This document shows, in pieces, positions 16,803 to 25,498 of a stretch of DNA of 59,813 nucleotides; the stretch's first letter is position 1, and each line of letters opens with the position of its first letter. The DNA lies in assembly GCA_020845475.1 (NCBI GenBank), contig JADLFN010000058.1:1-59813 (forward strand). The letters are read 5' to 3'. Position numbers and translations under genes: made by a program. Origin of the DNA: Planctomycetota bacterium. Lineage in GTDB: Bacteria > Planctomycetota > UBA8742 > UBA2392. Under the pieces are notes generated by a model, which made no database searches, was not told the origin of the DNA, and saw only the letters and a program-made list of their open reading frames with translations.

Positions 16803-17880
16803 GCTCTTCGGCGCTGGGCGTTTTGGGCGCGGGCGGCTTTTGCTCGTTTCGCTTGTCGTACCAGTGCTTGAGCCCCTCATCGCTGATATCCGGCGGCGGG
16901 CCTGGCGCGTCTTCCTGATCGCGTTCGCTGATGCGCTTCTTGAGCGACTCGCGGAACTCTTCCGTGGGGTCGTCCTGGGCGTAACTCCATGATGGGTCGC
17001 TCGGGTAGAGTTTTTCCTGTTCCTCCCAATCGTCCACGAGCTGCTTCACGCGCTTGCGGCGCTTGAGCCAGGCGAGCATGGCCAGCGCGGCTGCGAAGGT
17101 GAAAAGCATCCACCACCAATTTGCGCCGAGAAACAGCAAGAAGCGGCTCTGGCGGCGGGCCTCCAGCTCGCCCAGCGCGGCTGTTTCAAATGTGCGAAGT
17201 TCTTCGCCCGTGATCTCGCGAAAGGCGGCCGAAAAACCCACACCCGGCGCGCGCAGTTCCTGCAACAAAGCGCGCAACTTTTCGTCCCCGTGGCGGCGGG
17301 CGAGGAATTCCACGATCGCGCGGGCCTGGCCGTAGGCGGCGCCTGCCTGCCGGTTGTCGCGCAGGCCGAGGTCGAGCTGGTTCAATGTTTCATAGCTGGG
17401 CGGGACAATGTCGATGGCGCTGGATTCGGTCAGGGCGTCAAGCGGCATGTTCTCAACCCACAGCGCCACGCCCTCCTCAAACCACAGCGGGCGCTTGCTC
17501 AACAGCGCACTGCCCATGACCAGGTGCGCAAGCTCGTGGCGCAGCACCCCCAGTTCATTGAGGCGGCGCTCGTCGATGGCGGCGAGGTTGAGCACCAGCC
17601 TGCGCGCGCCGGAATCAGCATAGCCCAGCACGTTCTCGGCATTGAGGCTGACGCCGTCGTGGCTTGCGAGATCGGCAAAACGCTGGGCGTCGCCGACGAG
17701 CGTCAGGTTCAGGTCGCCTTCGTCCCTCAGGCCGGTCTTGCGCTCAACGTGCTCAAAGGCTGCGTCGAGCGCGGCTTCGATGCGCAACTTGCGCCCGGCG
17801 CTGACATCGAGTGCCACCGTGGCCACGCTGCGCGCCCCAAGCGGCGCTGCAAGCATGAGAATGATCAAGAGCGTGCGCAT
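16762..17880 (-). CDS. exported zinc metallopeptidase (peptidase MA-like) with C-terminal TM
   Basis: A 372-residue protein with a signal peptide (MRTLLIILMLAAPLGARS) and a gluzincin-type motif HELAH (about residues 138-142). FEEGVALWVE follows about 20 residues later and supplies the third ligand Glu, the arrangement of the peptidase MA family. A TM segment near residues 256-276 (WWWMLFTFAAALAMLAWL) anchors it, followed by a charged cytoplasmic tail of ~90 residues. The start at 17880 opens the signal peptide; a longer frame passes through repeat DNA. It probably acts on cell-envelope or other periplasmic protein. Confidence 0.7.
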   Translation of the reverse strand: MRTLLIILMLAAPLGARSVATVALDVSAGRKLRIEAALDAAFEHVERKTGLRDEGDLNLTLVGDAQRFADLASHDGVSLNAENVLGYADSGARRLVLNLAAIDERRLNELGVLRHELAHLVMGSALLSKRPLWFEEGVALWVENMPLDALTESSAIDIVPPSYETLNQLDLGLRDNRQAGAAYGQARAIVEFLARRHGDEKLRALLQELRAPGVGFSAAFREITGEELRTFETAALGELEARRQSRFLLFLGANWWWMLFTFAAALAMLAWLKRRKRVKQLVDDWEEQEKLYPSDPSWSYAQDDPTEEFRESLKKRISERDQEDAPGPPPDISDEGLKHWYDKRNEQKPPAPKTPSAEELKQWLEDPKDPNR

Positions 17881-17888
17881 GAGAATCG

Positions 17889-17958
17889 CCGGGAATCGAG
17901 ACTCGGGGTTCGAGCTTTGCTTCAAATGAACCGCGAAACTCGAATCCCGATTCCCGGC
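17889..17958. repeat. heptanucleotide repeat hairpin (GGGAATC type)
   Basis: GGGAATC, GAGACTC and GGGGTTC heptamers are mirrored after a short loop by CGAATCC, CGATTCC and related units. It fills the space between two minus-strand genes. Confidence 0.65.
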
Positions 17959-17960
17959 CT

Positions 17961-20192
17961 TTACGGAATGACGCAGCGCACGCACCACACGCAGGCCTGG
18001 CGCACGTCGCCGGGTTCTTCAGGCGTGCCCAGAGATTGCACGCTGATCGCATCGGCGGGCAGCACAGAAATCACGAGCACTTCGCCCGGCGCGGGCATGA
18101 GCCCTGCATCCATGAGCGCACCCTCGAGTTCAAAGGGCGGGCGGGAATCGCTGTACGAATTGGCGCGCCGCAACAGCGTCATGAGCGAACGGAACTCCAG
18201 CGATCCCGCGCCGAGGTCCGCTTCCAGGCGCATGCGCAAATCGCCGATTTCTGCGAGCGCGGTCGTGGATTGCGTGAGCGTGGCCGTGCCGCCCGATGAG
18301 CCCAGCTTGGGCACATAGTGCCATTGGGCCGCGCCGCCGGCGGGGTTGATCTTGCCGATAAGCACAATGCATCCGCGCAGGTCGAAGTCGCTGTCATTGG
18401 AGAGCGTCAGCGCGCCCTCGGTGCCGGAAACGCTGAACTTCATGGTCTCGCGCTTGACCGGTTCCTGCGACACAAACAGCAGGTTCTGGAACTGCTGCAA
18501 TTCCTTGAGCCGGGTGACGGACTCGCTGCCGGCGATGCGCACGCGCGATGGCGCCAGGTCGTTGGGCATGCCGCGCGAGCCCGCCGTTTCAAGCTGGGCC
18601 ACCACCAGCGAGCCATGCCTTCCGTGGTTGAACTGGTACTCGCCGCCCGATGGAATGTAAGCGCAGCCCACCGAGAACGTGCCGGCGCGGCCGCTGACAT
18701 TATCGCTGACGATAATGCGCAGCGCATTGACGCGCTCGCCCGAACGCTTGAACCAGTTGCCCAGCCCGAACACGCCCACCACGGAAATCACGCCAAAGGC
18801 CACCAGGCCCGCCGGGTAAAGTTCGGGGCGGCGCAGCTTGCGCGCGAGAAAGAACACGCCCACGCCCGCCGTCAGGATGTAAAGAAATGCGGCAATAATC
18901 ATGGCCGAGTTGCCGGGGATGCGATGGCCGGCGATATCGACCAGTTGCCGCCCGTTTGAATTGCAGATCAGGTTCAGCGGCGTGTGCCCGAGACCGCGCG
19001 CGTTGGCGGCCTTGAATGCCGCCGAAATCAGGTTGGCGCCGGCGAGCGTGGGCGCGTCGTTGCTTTGCGTGAAGGGCGGGCGCGAAATGTCGGTGTGGAT
19101 GAACACGACCATGCCCGCACCCACGCGCGCCACGGAAACCAGCTTGCCCGCGAAATCGGCGGGACGGGCGCGGCCTGCCTGGGGCCAATAAGTAAACGCG
19201 GCCTCCCGTGCTGGCGCGGGCAGCTTGGTGACGGGCGGCGTGCGCACAGTGCCGTCGGGCGCGGCTTCCGTTGATCCCTCGGACGAGGCTTCGGCATCGC
19301 CTGGCGCGCTTTCGGCAGGCGTATTGGCGGGCGTGTTGGCCGGTGTATTGGCGGGCGGCACGCGCGGCTTGCGGCGCGGCGCGCCGGGTGCCTGGGGATA
19401 GTTGTAAGCGTAGGCGTTCTGCAACTGGCTTGCGGCCGAGTAAGTGGTCGTGATCTCGACGAGAAGAAAGCCGTAATCGCGCACGACTTCCTCGCGCGAT
19501 TGCACAGTGGAGGGAATGCCCAGCAGTTCACCCGCAGGCTGGCCGGGATTGAAGCTGGCGGCCGTGCGCGGCGAGATAATCAGGGTGCCGCCGGCGGAAA
19601 CGTATTCAACGAGTGCTTCGTATTGCTCGCGCGTGAGCTGCTCGGTATTGACCAGGATGGCGTCGTAGGCGAGCAGGGCCTTCCAGTCCGGCACCATGTC
19701 GAGCGTGGGAATCTCCAGCAGCGCGAAATCGGCCAACATGGGGTTGATGACTTCCAGGCGACCCGTGGAGATGAAGCCGATCACCTTGGTGTCCGGGTTC
19801 ATGGGCGATTCGTTCAGCGGCGCCTCGGTTTCCAGCTCCCAGTGGCCGCTGGAATCGCGGCGTTCGAGCACAAAATTGGCGTTCAGGCCCGTGCCGTTGA
19901 AGGGCATGTTGACCAGCACCACCGTTTCCGCCACGCCTGCGGCCATGCTGAATTCCACGGCATACTCGTGATCGGGTTCTTCGCCCATGGAAGTGCGCGA
20001 ATAGCGGTGCACCTGGGCCACAATCCGGCCCGCGAATACCTGTTGCGGGTCGTTGCGCGCCACGCGCACGCGCACCGGCAGGTAAGGCCCGCGCTTGAGC
20101 GGGCCCACGCCGGACTCGGGCGAAATACGGAATCCATCGCCCGCCAGCAAGGGCGCGGCCAGCAAAAGCAGGAACAGGAGCACTTTGGGCAT
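17961..20192 (-). CDS. large exported membrane-anchored protein, GATase1-like domain
   Basis: A 743-residue protein with a signal peptide (1-18, FLLLLAAPLLAG) and an N-terminal extracytoplasmic domain. A Rossmann/GATase1-like stretch (about residues 170-230, with AYDAILVNTEQLTREQYEAL and SAGGTLIIS) resembles flavodoxin-like domains of DUF4350-type proteins. After it come a low-complexity linker with an ANTP triplet repeat (about 292-312) and two TM segments near 435-480. The C-terminal ~260 residues are beta-rich. No catalytic residues are evident. TATAAT nine bases before the ATG suggests a leaderless start. It is divergent from the M19 dipeptidase. Confidence 0.55.
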   Translation of the reverse strand: MPKVLLFLLLLAAPLLAGDGFRISPESGVGPLKRGPYLPVRVRVARNDPQQVFAGRIVAQVHRYSRTSMGEEPDHEYAVEFSMAAGVAETVVLVNMPFNGTGLNANFVLERRDSSGHWELETEAPLNESPMNPDTKVIGFISTGRLEVINPMLADFALLEIPTLDMVPDWKALLAYDAILVNTEQLTREQYEALVEYVSAGGTLIISPRTAASFNPGQPAGELLGIPSTVQSREEVVRDYGFLLVEITTTYSAASQLQNAYAYNYPQAPGAPRRKPRVPPANTPANTPANTPAESAPGDAEASSEGSTEAAPDGTVRTPPVTKLPAPAREAAFTYWPQAGRARPADFAGKLVSVARVGAGMVVFIHTDISRPPFTQSNDAPTLAGANLISAAFKAANARGLGHTPLNLICNSNGRQLVDIAGHRIPGNSAMIIAAFLYILTAGVGVFFLARKLRRPELYPAGLVAFGVISVVGVFGLGNWFKRSGERVNALRIIVSDNVSGRAGTFSVGCAYIPSGGEYQFNHGRHGSLVVAQLETAGSRGMPNDLAPSRVRIAGSESVTRLKELQQFQNLLFVSQEPVKRETMKFSVSGTEGALTLSNDSDFDLRGCIVLIGKINPAGGAAQWHYVPKLGSSGGTATLTQSTTALAEIGDLRMRLEADLGAGSLEFRSLMTLLRRANSYSDSRPPFELEGALMDAGLMPAPGEVLVISVLPADAISVQSLGTPEEPGDVRQACVWCVRCVIP

Positions 20193-20201
20193 AGGGCGAG
20201 G

Positions 20202-20207
20202 ATTATA
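20202..20207 (-). promoter_or_regulatory. -10 element, probable leaderless start
   Basis: On the minus strand TATAAT is nine bases before the ATG at 20192, with no Shine-Dalgarno. On the plus strand GATATT at 20251-20256 lies six bases before the dipeptidase ATG, so the two divergent genes share a compact promoter region of ~70 bp. Confidence 0.45.
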
Positions 20208-20262
20208 GGGCCGCGCGCAGAAAAGGAACAAGGCCGGTCGCGATTTCGCCGATATTCCAGAC

Positions 20263-21270
20263 ATGCGCCTCTACGCCGATGCCCATGCCGATACGTTTTA
20301 CGAAGCCGCGCTGCAAGGCCACGACCCCGCACGCGACGACAGCCCGCTGCATATCAATCTGGCGCGCATGCGCGCGGCTAATCAGCGCATTCAGGTGTGC
20401 AGCGTGTTCACGCCGGCGCGTTATTGCGGAAACGAGGCTACGGCTTTCGCGCATCGCATCATTGACTGCATCGACGCGAATGTGAGCGCGCGGCCGGACG
20501 CATTTGCAGTTGGCGAAAGTCCCCGCGGGCAACCTTCACCCATTGTCCTGATTCCGTGGCTTGAGGGCGCAAGCCCGCTGGCGGGCGATCTCGCGCTGAT
20601 CGATGCTTTCTACGCGCGCGGCGTGCGCGGCATTGGCCTGACGCACAATCACCGAAACGAAGTAGCCGACGGCTGCGGCTGCGCCGAGCCGCGCAACGGG
20701 TTGACGCGATTTGGCCGCGCGCTTGTGGAGCGCATGGAAGAGCTGCATATGGCCGTGGATTGCGCGCATTTGCCGCAGCCGGCCTTTGGCGAGGTCATGG
20801 CGATGATCAAGCGCCCGCCCTGCATCTCGCACACGGGATGCCGCGCGCTCGTGCCGATCACGCGCAACGCCGACGATGAAATGCTGCGCGCGATTGCCCA
20901 GCGCGACGGATTCATTGGCATCGACTTCTATCCCGGCCATGTGCTTGAGCACGCTTTCGCGCAGGGCGTTCGCCGTGCCACGTGCGACGACATCGCGGCC
21001 CATGTGATGCACGCGGTCAACGTGTGCGGCATCGAGCATGTCGGCTTTGGCAGCGACTTTGACGGGTTTGCCGACACCTGCGAGAACCTGCGCCACCTGG
21101 GCGATCTGCCCAACCTCGAACGCGCCCTGCGCGCTCGTGGCCTGAATGAAGCCGCGCTGGAGCGCGTGTTCGGTTTGAATTTGCTGGAGTATCTGGAGCG
21201 GGCAATTCAGAGCCCTGGCGGTCACGCCGGGGGCGCACGTCCCGTGAGCGCGGGACATGCGCTCTCCTGA
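20263..21270 (+). CDS. membrane dipeptidase family protein (peptidase M19)
   Basis: A 335-residue metal-dependent amidohydrolase-fold peptidase of the renal dipeptidase group, which hydrolyses dipeptides. It shows the first metal motif DAHADT (residues 6-11), the bridging Glu in PWLEGA (about 95-100), SHTGCRAL (about 188-195) and GSDFDG (about 263-268). It has no signal peptide, so it is cytoplasmic. The last ~20 residues (from QSPGG onward) are encoded by a REP-like element (21208-21321) and look like run-on sequence. The start at 20263 fits family N-termini. Confidence 0.8.
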   Translation: MRLYADAHADTFYEAALQGHDPARDDSPLHINLARMRAANQRIQVCSVFTPARYCGNEATAFAHRIIDCIDANVSARPDAFAVGESPRGQPSPIVLIPWLEGASPLAGDLALIDAFYARGVRGIGLTHNHRNEVADGCGCAEPRNGLTRFGRALVERMEELHMAVDCAHLPQPAFGEVMAMIKRPPCISHTGCRALVPITRNADDEMLRAIAQRDGFIGIDFYPGHVLEHAFAQGVRRATCDDIAAHVMHAVNVCGIEHVGFGSDFDGFADTCENLRHLGDLPNLERALRARGLNEAALERVFGLNLLEYLERAIQSPGGHAGGARPVSAGHALS

Positions 21271-21321
21271 ACGAACACGGGCGTGCGGCCGTATTGCCCC
21301 CGCGTAACCGCGGGGGCTCTG
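21208..21321. repeat. REP-like element (E4) at the 3' end of the dipeptidase gene
   Basis: CAGAGCC at 21208, hairpins including CGTCCCG/CGGGAC and CCCCCGCGTAACCGCGGGGG, ending GGCTCTG at 21321. Its last bases merge with the GATAAT (21321-21326) that serves as -10 for the DUF3047 gene. Confidence 0.6.
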
Positions 21322-21334
21322 ATAATCTGCCGCC

Positions 21335-22240
21335 ATGCGCTGCCTGTTTGCACTTGCGATTGTTCTGCTCGCCGCCGCCTGTACCACGAACCAGCGGCGT
21401 CATGGCGTGGGGTCGCAGGCGCTTACTCCTGCCGAAGAAAAACAGCAGGGCCGCGCGCTGTGTGATCTTGCGGCCAAAGATGCCAGCGATGCCTGGAAGC
21501 TGTATTCAATCCAGGGCGTGAAGAACGACTCGCGCCTGTTTGTTTCCGGCGGCGCATTGCACATCGTGAGCAACGACGCCGCGGGCCTGTTCTATTTCAC
21601 CGGTGCGCCGCTGTTTGACCCGGCCAAGGAGCCGCTGCTGACCTGGCGCTGGCGTGTCTCGGCCCACTTGCCCGATGCCACGCCGCTTTCACCCGACCTC
21701 GACAATTTCCCCGCGCGGCTTCTCGTTGGCTTCGACAGCGGCTGGGAGGGCGCCGATCCCGTGGCGCTGCAATGGAAGAAGAAGGTCGAAGACGCCACGG
21801 GCCAGACGCCGCCGCCGCGCGCCATCTGCTACACGTTTGGCGGGCGGATTGCGCAAAACGAAGCCGTGGACGCGCTCTTTGGCCAAGGGCGCATCGTGGT
21901 CATCAATCTCAGAAACCGTCAAGCCGCGCCGGGCACGTGGTTCGACGAAGTGCGCGATGTGGCAAGTGATTACCAGGCGATCTTCGGCCAAGCCGCGCCA
22001 AAGGTGACGGCACTGGCGGTGGCGGCGGACACACACCGCGTGCACGAAAGCGTGAACACGGACTTTGCGGATTTTCGCGTGTACGAGGCGAGCGCCTATG
22101 CGCAGTTCAGCCAGGACCTGACGCCGCCGCCGCAGCGCGAGTGGTCCAACGCGGCGCTGGGCATAGTGGCAGCGGCGGCGGGCGTGGCGGCAGCCTGTGG
22201 CGGCTGGCTTTGGCTGCGGCGCCGGGTGCAGAGCCGATGA
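21335..22240 (+). CDS. DUF3047 lipoprotein
   Basis: A 301-residue lipoprotein with a lipobox LLAAAC (Cys16) and a C-terminal TM helix (about 275-293). The middle shows the DUF3047 pattern: LTWRWRVSAHLP, a D-x-FPARLLVGFDS stretch, RAICYTFGG, VINLRN followed by GTWFDEVRDVASDYQAIFG, and AVAADTHRVHES, all in family order. The family's function is unknown; a periplasmic ligand-binding role is often assumed. GATAAT eight bases before the ATG suggests a leaderless transcript. The downstream terminator serves the convergent gene. Confidence 0.75.
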   Translation: MRCLFALAIVLLAAACTTNQRRHGVGSQALTPAEEKQQGRALCDLAAKDASDAWKLYSIQGVKNDSRLFVSGGALHIVSNDAAGLFYFTGAPLFDPAKEPLLTWRWRVSAHLPDATPLSPDLDNFPARLLVGFDSGWEGADPVALQWKKKVEDATGQTPPPRAICYTFGGRIAQNEAVDALFGQGRIVVINLRNRQAAPGTWFDEVRDVASDYQAIFGQAAPKVTALAVAADTHRVHESVNTDFADFRVYEASAYAQFSQDLTPPPQREWSNAALGIVAAAAGVAAACGGWLWLRRRVQSR

Positions 22241-22244
22241 AAAA

Positions 22245-22281
22245 AGGCCGCCCCGGGAATTGCTCCCCGGGGCGGTCTTGC
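22245..22281 (-). terminator. rho-independent terminator
   Basis: GC-rich stem CCGCCCCGGG/CCCGGGGCGG with a 7-8 nt loop. Read on the minus strand it is followed by TTTTTT, so it terminates the minus-strand gene that stops at 22291. Confidence 0.75.
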
Positions 22282-22290
22282 GACGAGTGT

Positions 22291-24132
22291 TTACTTGATG
22301 CGTTCGACGGTCATGACCAGCAGGCTGTTTTCGCTGCCGGCGGGGCAGATGGTCGAGATGCCTTCGCCCATGCCCAGTTCACCGGCCATGTCGGCCTGTG
22401 CGAGATCGCTGAGCGAGCGCTCGATGTTCCACTTCTTTTCTTCGCCCCACGGAATCTGCTCGAACTTCTGCGGGCCCACGGTCACGGCCGTGCGCACTTC
22501 CACGCGCAGCCTGCCCTGTTCCGAGGGCCGGGCAATCCAGCGCACTTGCTTGCCCAGCGCCAGCACGCCGACCTGCGGGTCGATGCCGGTGGCCTGCTGC
22601 GCGAGCATGGTCTGGTAGTCGCGCAGGTGCGCGGCCAGCGTCAGGTCCATCAGATCAACGCTCTGGCCCACCATGCCGGCCGTGGTGCGGTCAAGGGCGG
22701 GCGCGCCGATGGCCTCCATGGCGCCGAGATCGCGGCTGTCGGGCTTGCCGTCAATCACGCCCTCGGGCAGCGTCACGCTTGAGTTCACAATCCAGGCGCG
22801 CACGCGCACTGTGATGGGCGCGGGGTCACGGGCAATGTGTTTCATGCCCGCTCGCAGTTGCTCCACGATTACGTCGTGGGCGGCCTTGGCTTCGGCGTCG
22901 TTCTGCGGCGGGCGCGTCATCACGGCCAGGAACGGGCCCAGGTGCGCCACGCTGATGCCTTCGCCGATGCTCACCGAATTGCTCAGCCAATCGTTCGCGA
23001 GCATAGCCGCGTCGTGGTAGGGGCCGTCCATGGGATCCTCGAGGAAGACCTGATCGAGGGAAACGCCATCTCCGATCACGCGGTTGACGTTGGGCGTCAT
23101 GATCCAGCGTGCGTCGGGGCTGCGGGCCTGCAACATGCCCGCGAGATTGAAAAGCTCAAGCGAGCCGCCGTTCTCCAGCGGCAACGTGCGGTTCTCAATG
23201 GCGGTGTCGCAATCGGCCACGAGCAGGAAGCGGCCGTTCTGGCCGGCATCGAGGATTGCGCCCGAGCCGCGCGCCATGACCGCCGAAAGCGGCGAGAAGC
23301 TGTAGCTCACGCGCGGCAATTCAACCTGGCCGCAGTTGGTGTCGAGCTTGCGCATTTCGTCGAGCTTCATGGAAGCGTGCCAGGCCTGGAGCCATACACG
23401 GCCGCCGGGCAGCATGATTGCGCCGGCCACCAGTTCCTCGCCGGTGCGCATGTCGCTGACCACGGAAACGGGGCTGGTGGCGCCCGTCGCGACGGAAACG
23501 TCGTAATCGGCGATGTAGCTCTGGTGCTGGAGGCGCTGCAAAACCATGCGCTCGCCCAGGCCGCCGTGCAACGTGCCGACAAGCCGCGACGACTTCTGCG
23601 CCTGCCGGGCCTTGTCAGGCGCAAGCACGGCATCGCCGACACTGCCCTGGCCCTCGATGCGCAGCACCTTGATGCTGACGCGCGCCCGCGCCATTTCGCG
23701 CATGGCGGCAAGCACAAAGGCAACGCGGCGATGGACTTCTACTGTGGTGCGCAGTTTTACATGCTCGCCTTCCGAGGGATTGGTGGCGTTGTATTCCAGC
23801 GGCGCACCCTCAGGGTTACAGAAGCCGGCAATGGCGGACATGGTCTCGGAGCTTTCGTCCCAGCAGCGCGCTTCATCGCCGGAATGGCGCAGGGACCAGC
23901 GATCCTCGCGATGGTTGTAGCCCATTTCAGAGAACAATTGATCGGGTGCGAGCACGTCGCCGATGCCGCCGTTTCGCGGCGTGCGGTGGAACTCGGATCG
24001 CGTCAGGCCGGCCAGGTCGTAGGTGTGGTCTTTGAGTTCGGGCTCGGCTTCCTGGGCTACGCTGGCCAGGGATGTAACGAACAACGCTGCGGCGGCCACC
24101 CACGCGAGGGCCGCAATGCGGAAGACCTTCAT
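22291..24132 (-). CDS. exported protein of unknown function
   Basis: A 613-residue protein with a signal peptide (about residues 1-27, ending SVAQEA). I recognise no known domain. Residues around 130-330 contain several TT/VV beta-strand-rich segments (VKLRTTVEVHRRVAFVL, ILDAGQNGRFLLVADCDTA). A conserved-looking stretch, VRWIARPSEQGRLRVEVRTAVTVGPQ, is near the C-terminus. Length and composition resemble periplasmic secretin-subdomain or fimbrial-type assemblies only loosely. The start at 24132 opens the signal peptide. It is downstream of selD on the same strand with 84 bp between, so an operon is possible. Confidence 0.4.
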   Translation of the reverse strand: MKVFRIAALAWVAAAALFVTSLASVAQEAEPELKDHTYDLAGLTRSEFHRTPRNGGIGDVLAPDQLFSEMGYNHREDRWSLRHSGDEARCWDESSETMSAIAGFCNPEGAPLEYNATNPSEGEHVKLRTTVEVHRRVAFVLAAMREMARARVSIKVLRIEGQGSVGDAVLAPDKARQAQKSSRLVGTLHGGLGERMVLQRLQHQSYIADYDVSVATGATSPVSVVSDMRTGEELVAGAIMLPGGRVWLQAWHASMKLDEMRKLDTNCGQVELPRVSYSFSPLSAVMARGSGAILDAGQNGRFLLVADCDTAIENRTLPLENGGSLELFNLAGMLQARSPDARWIMTPNVNRVIGDGVSLDQVFLEDPMDGPYHDAAMLANDWLSNSVSIGEGISVAHLGPFLAVMTRPPQNDAEAKAAHDVIVEQLRAGMKHIARDPAPITVRVRAWIVNSSVTLPEGVIDGKPDSRDLGAMEAIGAPALDRTTAGMVGQSVDLMDLTLAAHLRDYQTMLAQQATGIDPQVGVLALGKQVRWIARPSEQGRLRVEVRTAVTVGPQKFEQIPWGEEKKWNIERSLSDLAQADMAGELGMGEGISTICPAGSENSLLVMTVERIK

Positions 24133-24216
24133 AAAGGTGAATCCCCAAGGGGCAGCAACGGGGTAGAGAAGTAAACCTACCACATCAAAGCCCAAGCGCC
24201 AAATCAGACGACGCAG

Positions 24217-25278
24217 TTACCTGGAAATTCTCAGCGTGCCCGGGTGATCGGCCACCACCTTGCCGATCACCGACGCACAAAGCGCCTTGTGCTTCTTGAG
24301 CGCGGCTACCATGGCGTCGGCTTTGGCGGCCGGCGTTGAAATAACCATGCCGCCCGAAGTTTGCGCGTCGCTGCAAAGCAGTTGCTCGGGCTCGCCCAGC
24401 GCGGGGTCATAGGCCACGCGCGGCGCATAGAACTTGTGGTTCTTCTTCGTGCCGCCGGGCACCACGCCCTGCTTGATGAAATCCATGGCCTCGGGCAGCA
24501 CGGGCAGCGCGCCGAAGTTCAACTCAATGCCCACTTTGCTCGAGCCCGCCATGCCGCACAAATGGCCCACGAGGCCAAAGCCGGTGATGTCGGTGGCGCT
24601 GTTCGCGCCTACTTCTTCAATCGCCTCCGCGCCCGGCCGGTTGAGCGAGGCCATGGAGTGAATCGCCGCTTCGATCTGGGCTTCGGTGCGCAAGCCGCGC
24701 TTGACGCTGGTGGTGAGAATGCCAACGCCCAAAGGCTTGGTGAGAATGAGAACGTCGCCGGGTTTGGCGCCGGAGTTGGCCATGATTTTGTCGGGGTGCA
24801 CGATGCCGGTCACGCTCATGCCGTACTTGGGCTCGGCGTCGTCAATTGAATGTCCGCCGACGACGAAGATGCCGGCCTCGGCGGCCTTTTTGCTGCCGCC
24901 CAGCAGCATCTGCGCAAGGATTTCCGGCCCCAGCGTGGCCATGGGATAGGCCACGATGTTGAGCGCAAACAAAGGCCGCGCGCCCATGGCGTAGATATCA
25001 GAGATCGAGTTAGCGGCGCTGATTTCGCCAAAGAGCATGGGGTCATCGACGATGGGCGTAAAGAAGTCGAGCGTCTGAACAATCGCCTGCGTTTCGTTGA
25101 CCTTGTAAACGGCGGCGTCGTCAATGCCGTCCGTGCCGACAAGAACGTTCTTGTCGGTGATCTTGGGAAGCTTGTTGAGGACCTGCACGAGGTCGGAAGC
25201 GGAGAGCTTGCAGCCTCAACCGGCGCCGTGCGAAAGCGAGGTGAGTTTGGGTTTGGCGGCAGCAGGCGATTCAGCCAT
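24217..25278 (-). CDS. selD: selenide, water dikinase (SelD), itself a selenoprotein
   Basis: SelD makes selenophosphate from selenide and ATP. The 353-residue reading frame needs UGA (25216-25218) read as selenocysteine at residue 21, in HGAG-Sec-GCK, exactly where SelD enzymes have Cys or Sec; the Lys24 partner is present. The rest shows the AIR-synthase fold (TDGIDDAAVYKV, VGGHSIDDAEPKYG, TDITGFGLVGHL). The true start is ATG at 25278, preceded by AGGAG at six bases; a frame beginning after the UGA at 25188 loses the catalytic residue. A possible SECIS-like hairpin (CTGCA/TGCAG arms) follows the UGA. UGA ends other genes normally here. No selA, selB or selC is visible in the window. Confidence 0.92.
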
Positions 25279-25345
25279 GGCGACTCCTGTCGGGATTCAC
25301 AAAGCGTGTACAGGGTACAGAAGTTACGGCAAAGGCACAGGAATT

Positions 25346-25379
25346 GAGAGATGGAGAGTTGGAGTGTTGGAGAGATGGC
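25346..25379. repeat. heptanucleotide repeat (GGAGAGT/TGGAGTG type)
   Basis: Heptamers GAGAGAT, GGAGAGT and TGGAGTG in tandem upstream of the beta-helix gene, with a weaker complement near 25410-25431. Confidence 0.55.
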
Positions 25380-25498
25380 CAAAAACGGCCGCTGTCCGTC
25401 ATTCCTCCGTTCGCCCAACGCTCGATCTCTCAGATTTTCCGACCCCTTTTTCAAGCGGCTGCATTTACGGAGCAAGCCATACTCTGTCTGGAGGATCC

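Noticed and set aside
22837..24174. 445-codon plus-strand frame opposite the exported protein at 22291-24132
   Set aside because: The minus-strand frame has a signal peptide, plausible composition and a terminator; the plus frame has none of these.
24217..25188. selD beginning at the first codon after the UGA
   Set aside because: That version loses the catalytic Sec/Cys and has no ribosome site; the ATG at 25278 with AGGAG and the HGAG-Sec-GCK motif is clearly the real beginning.
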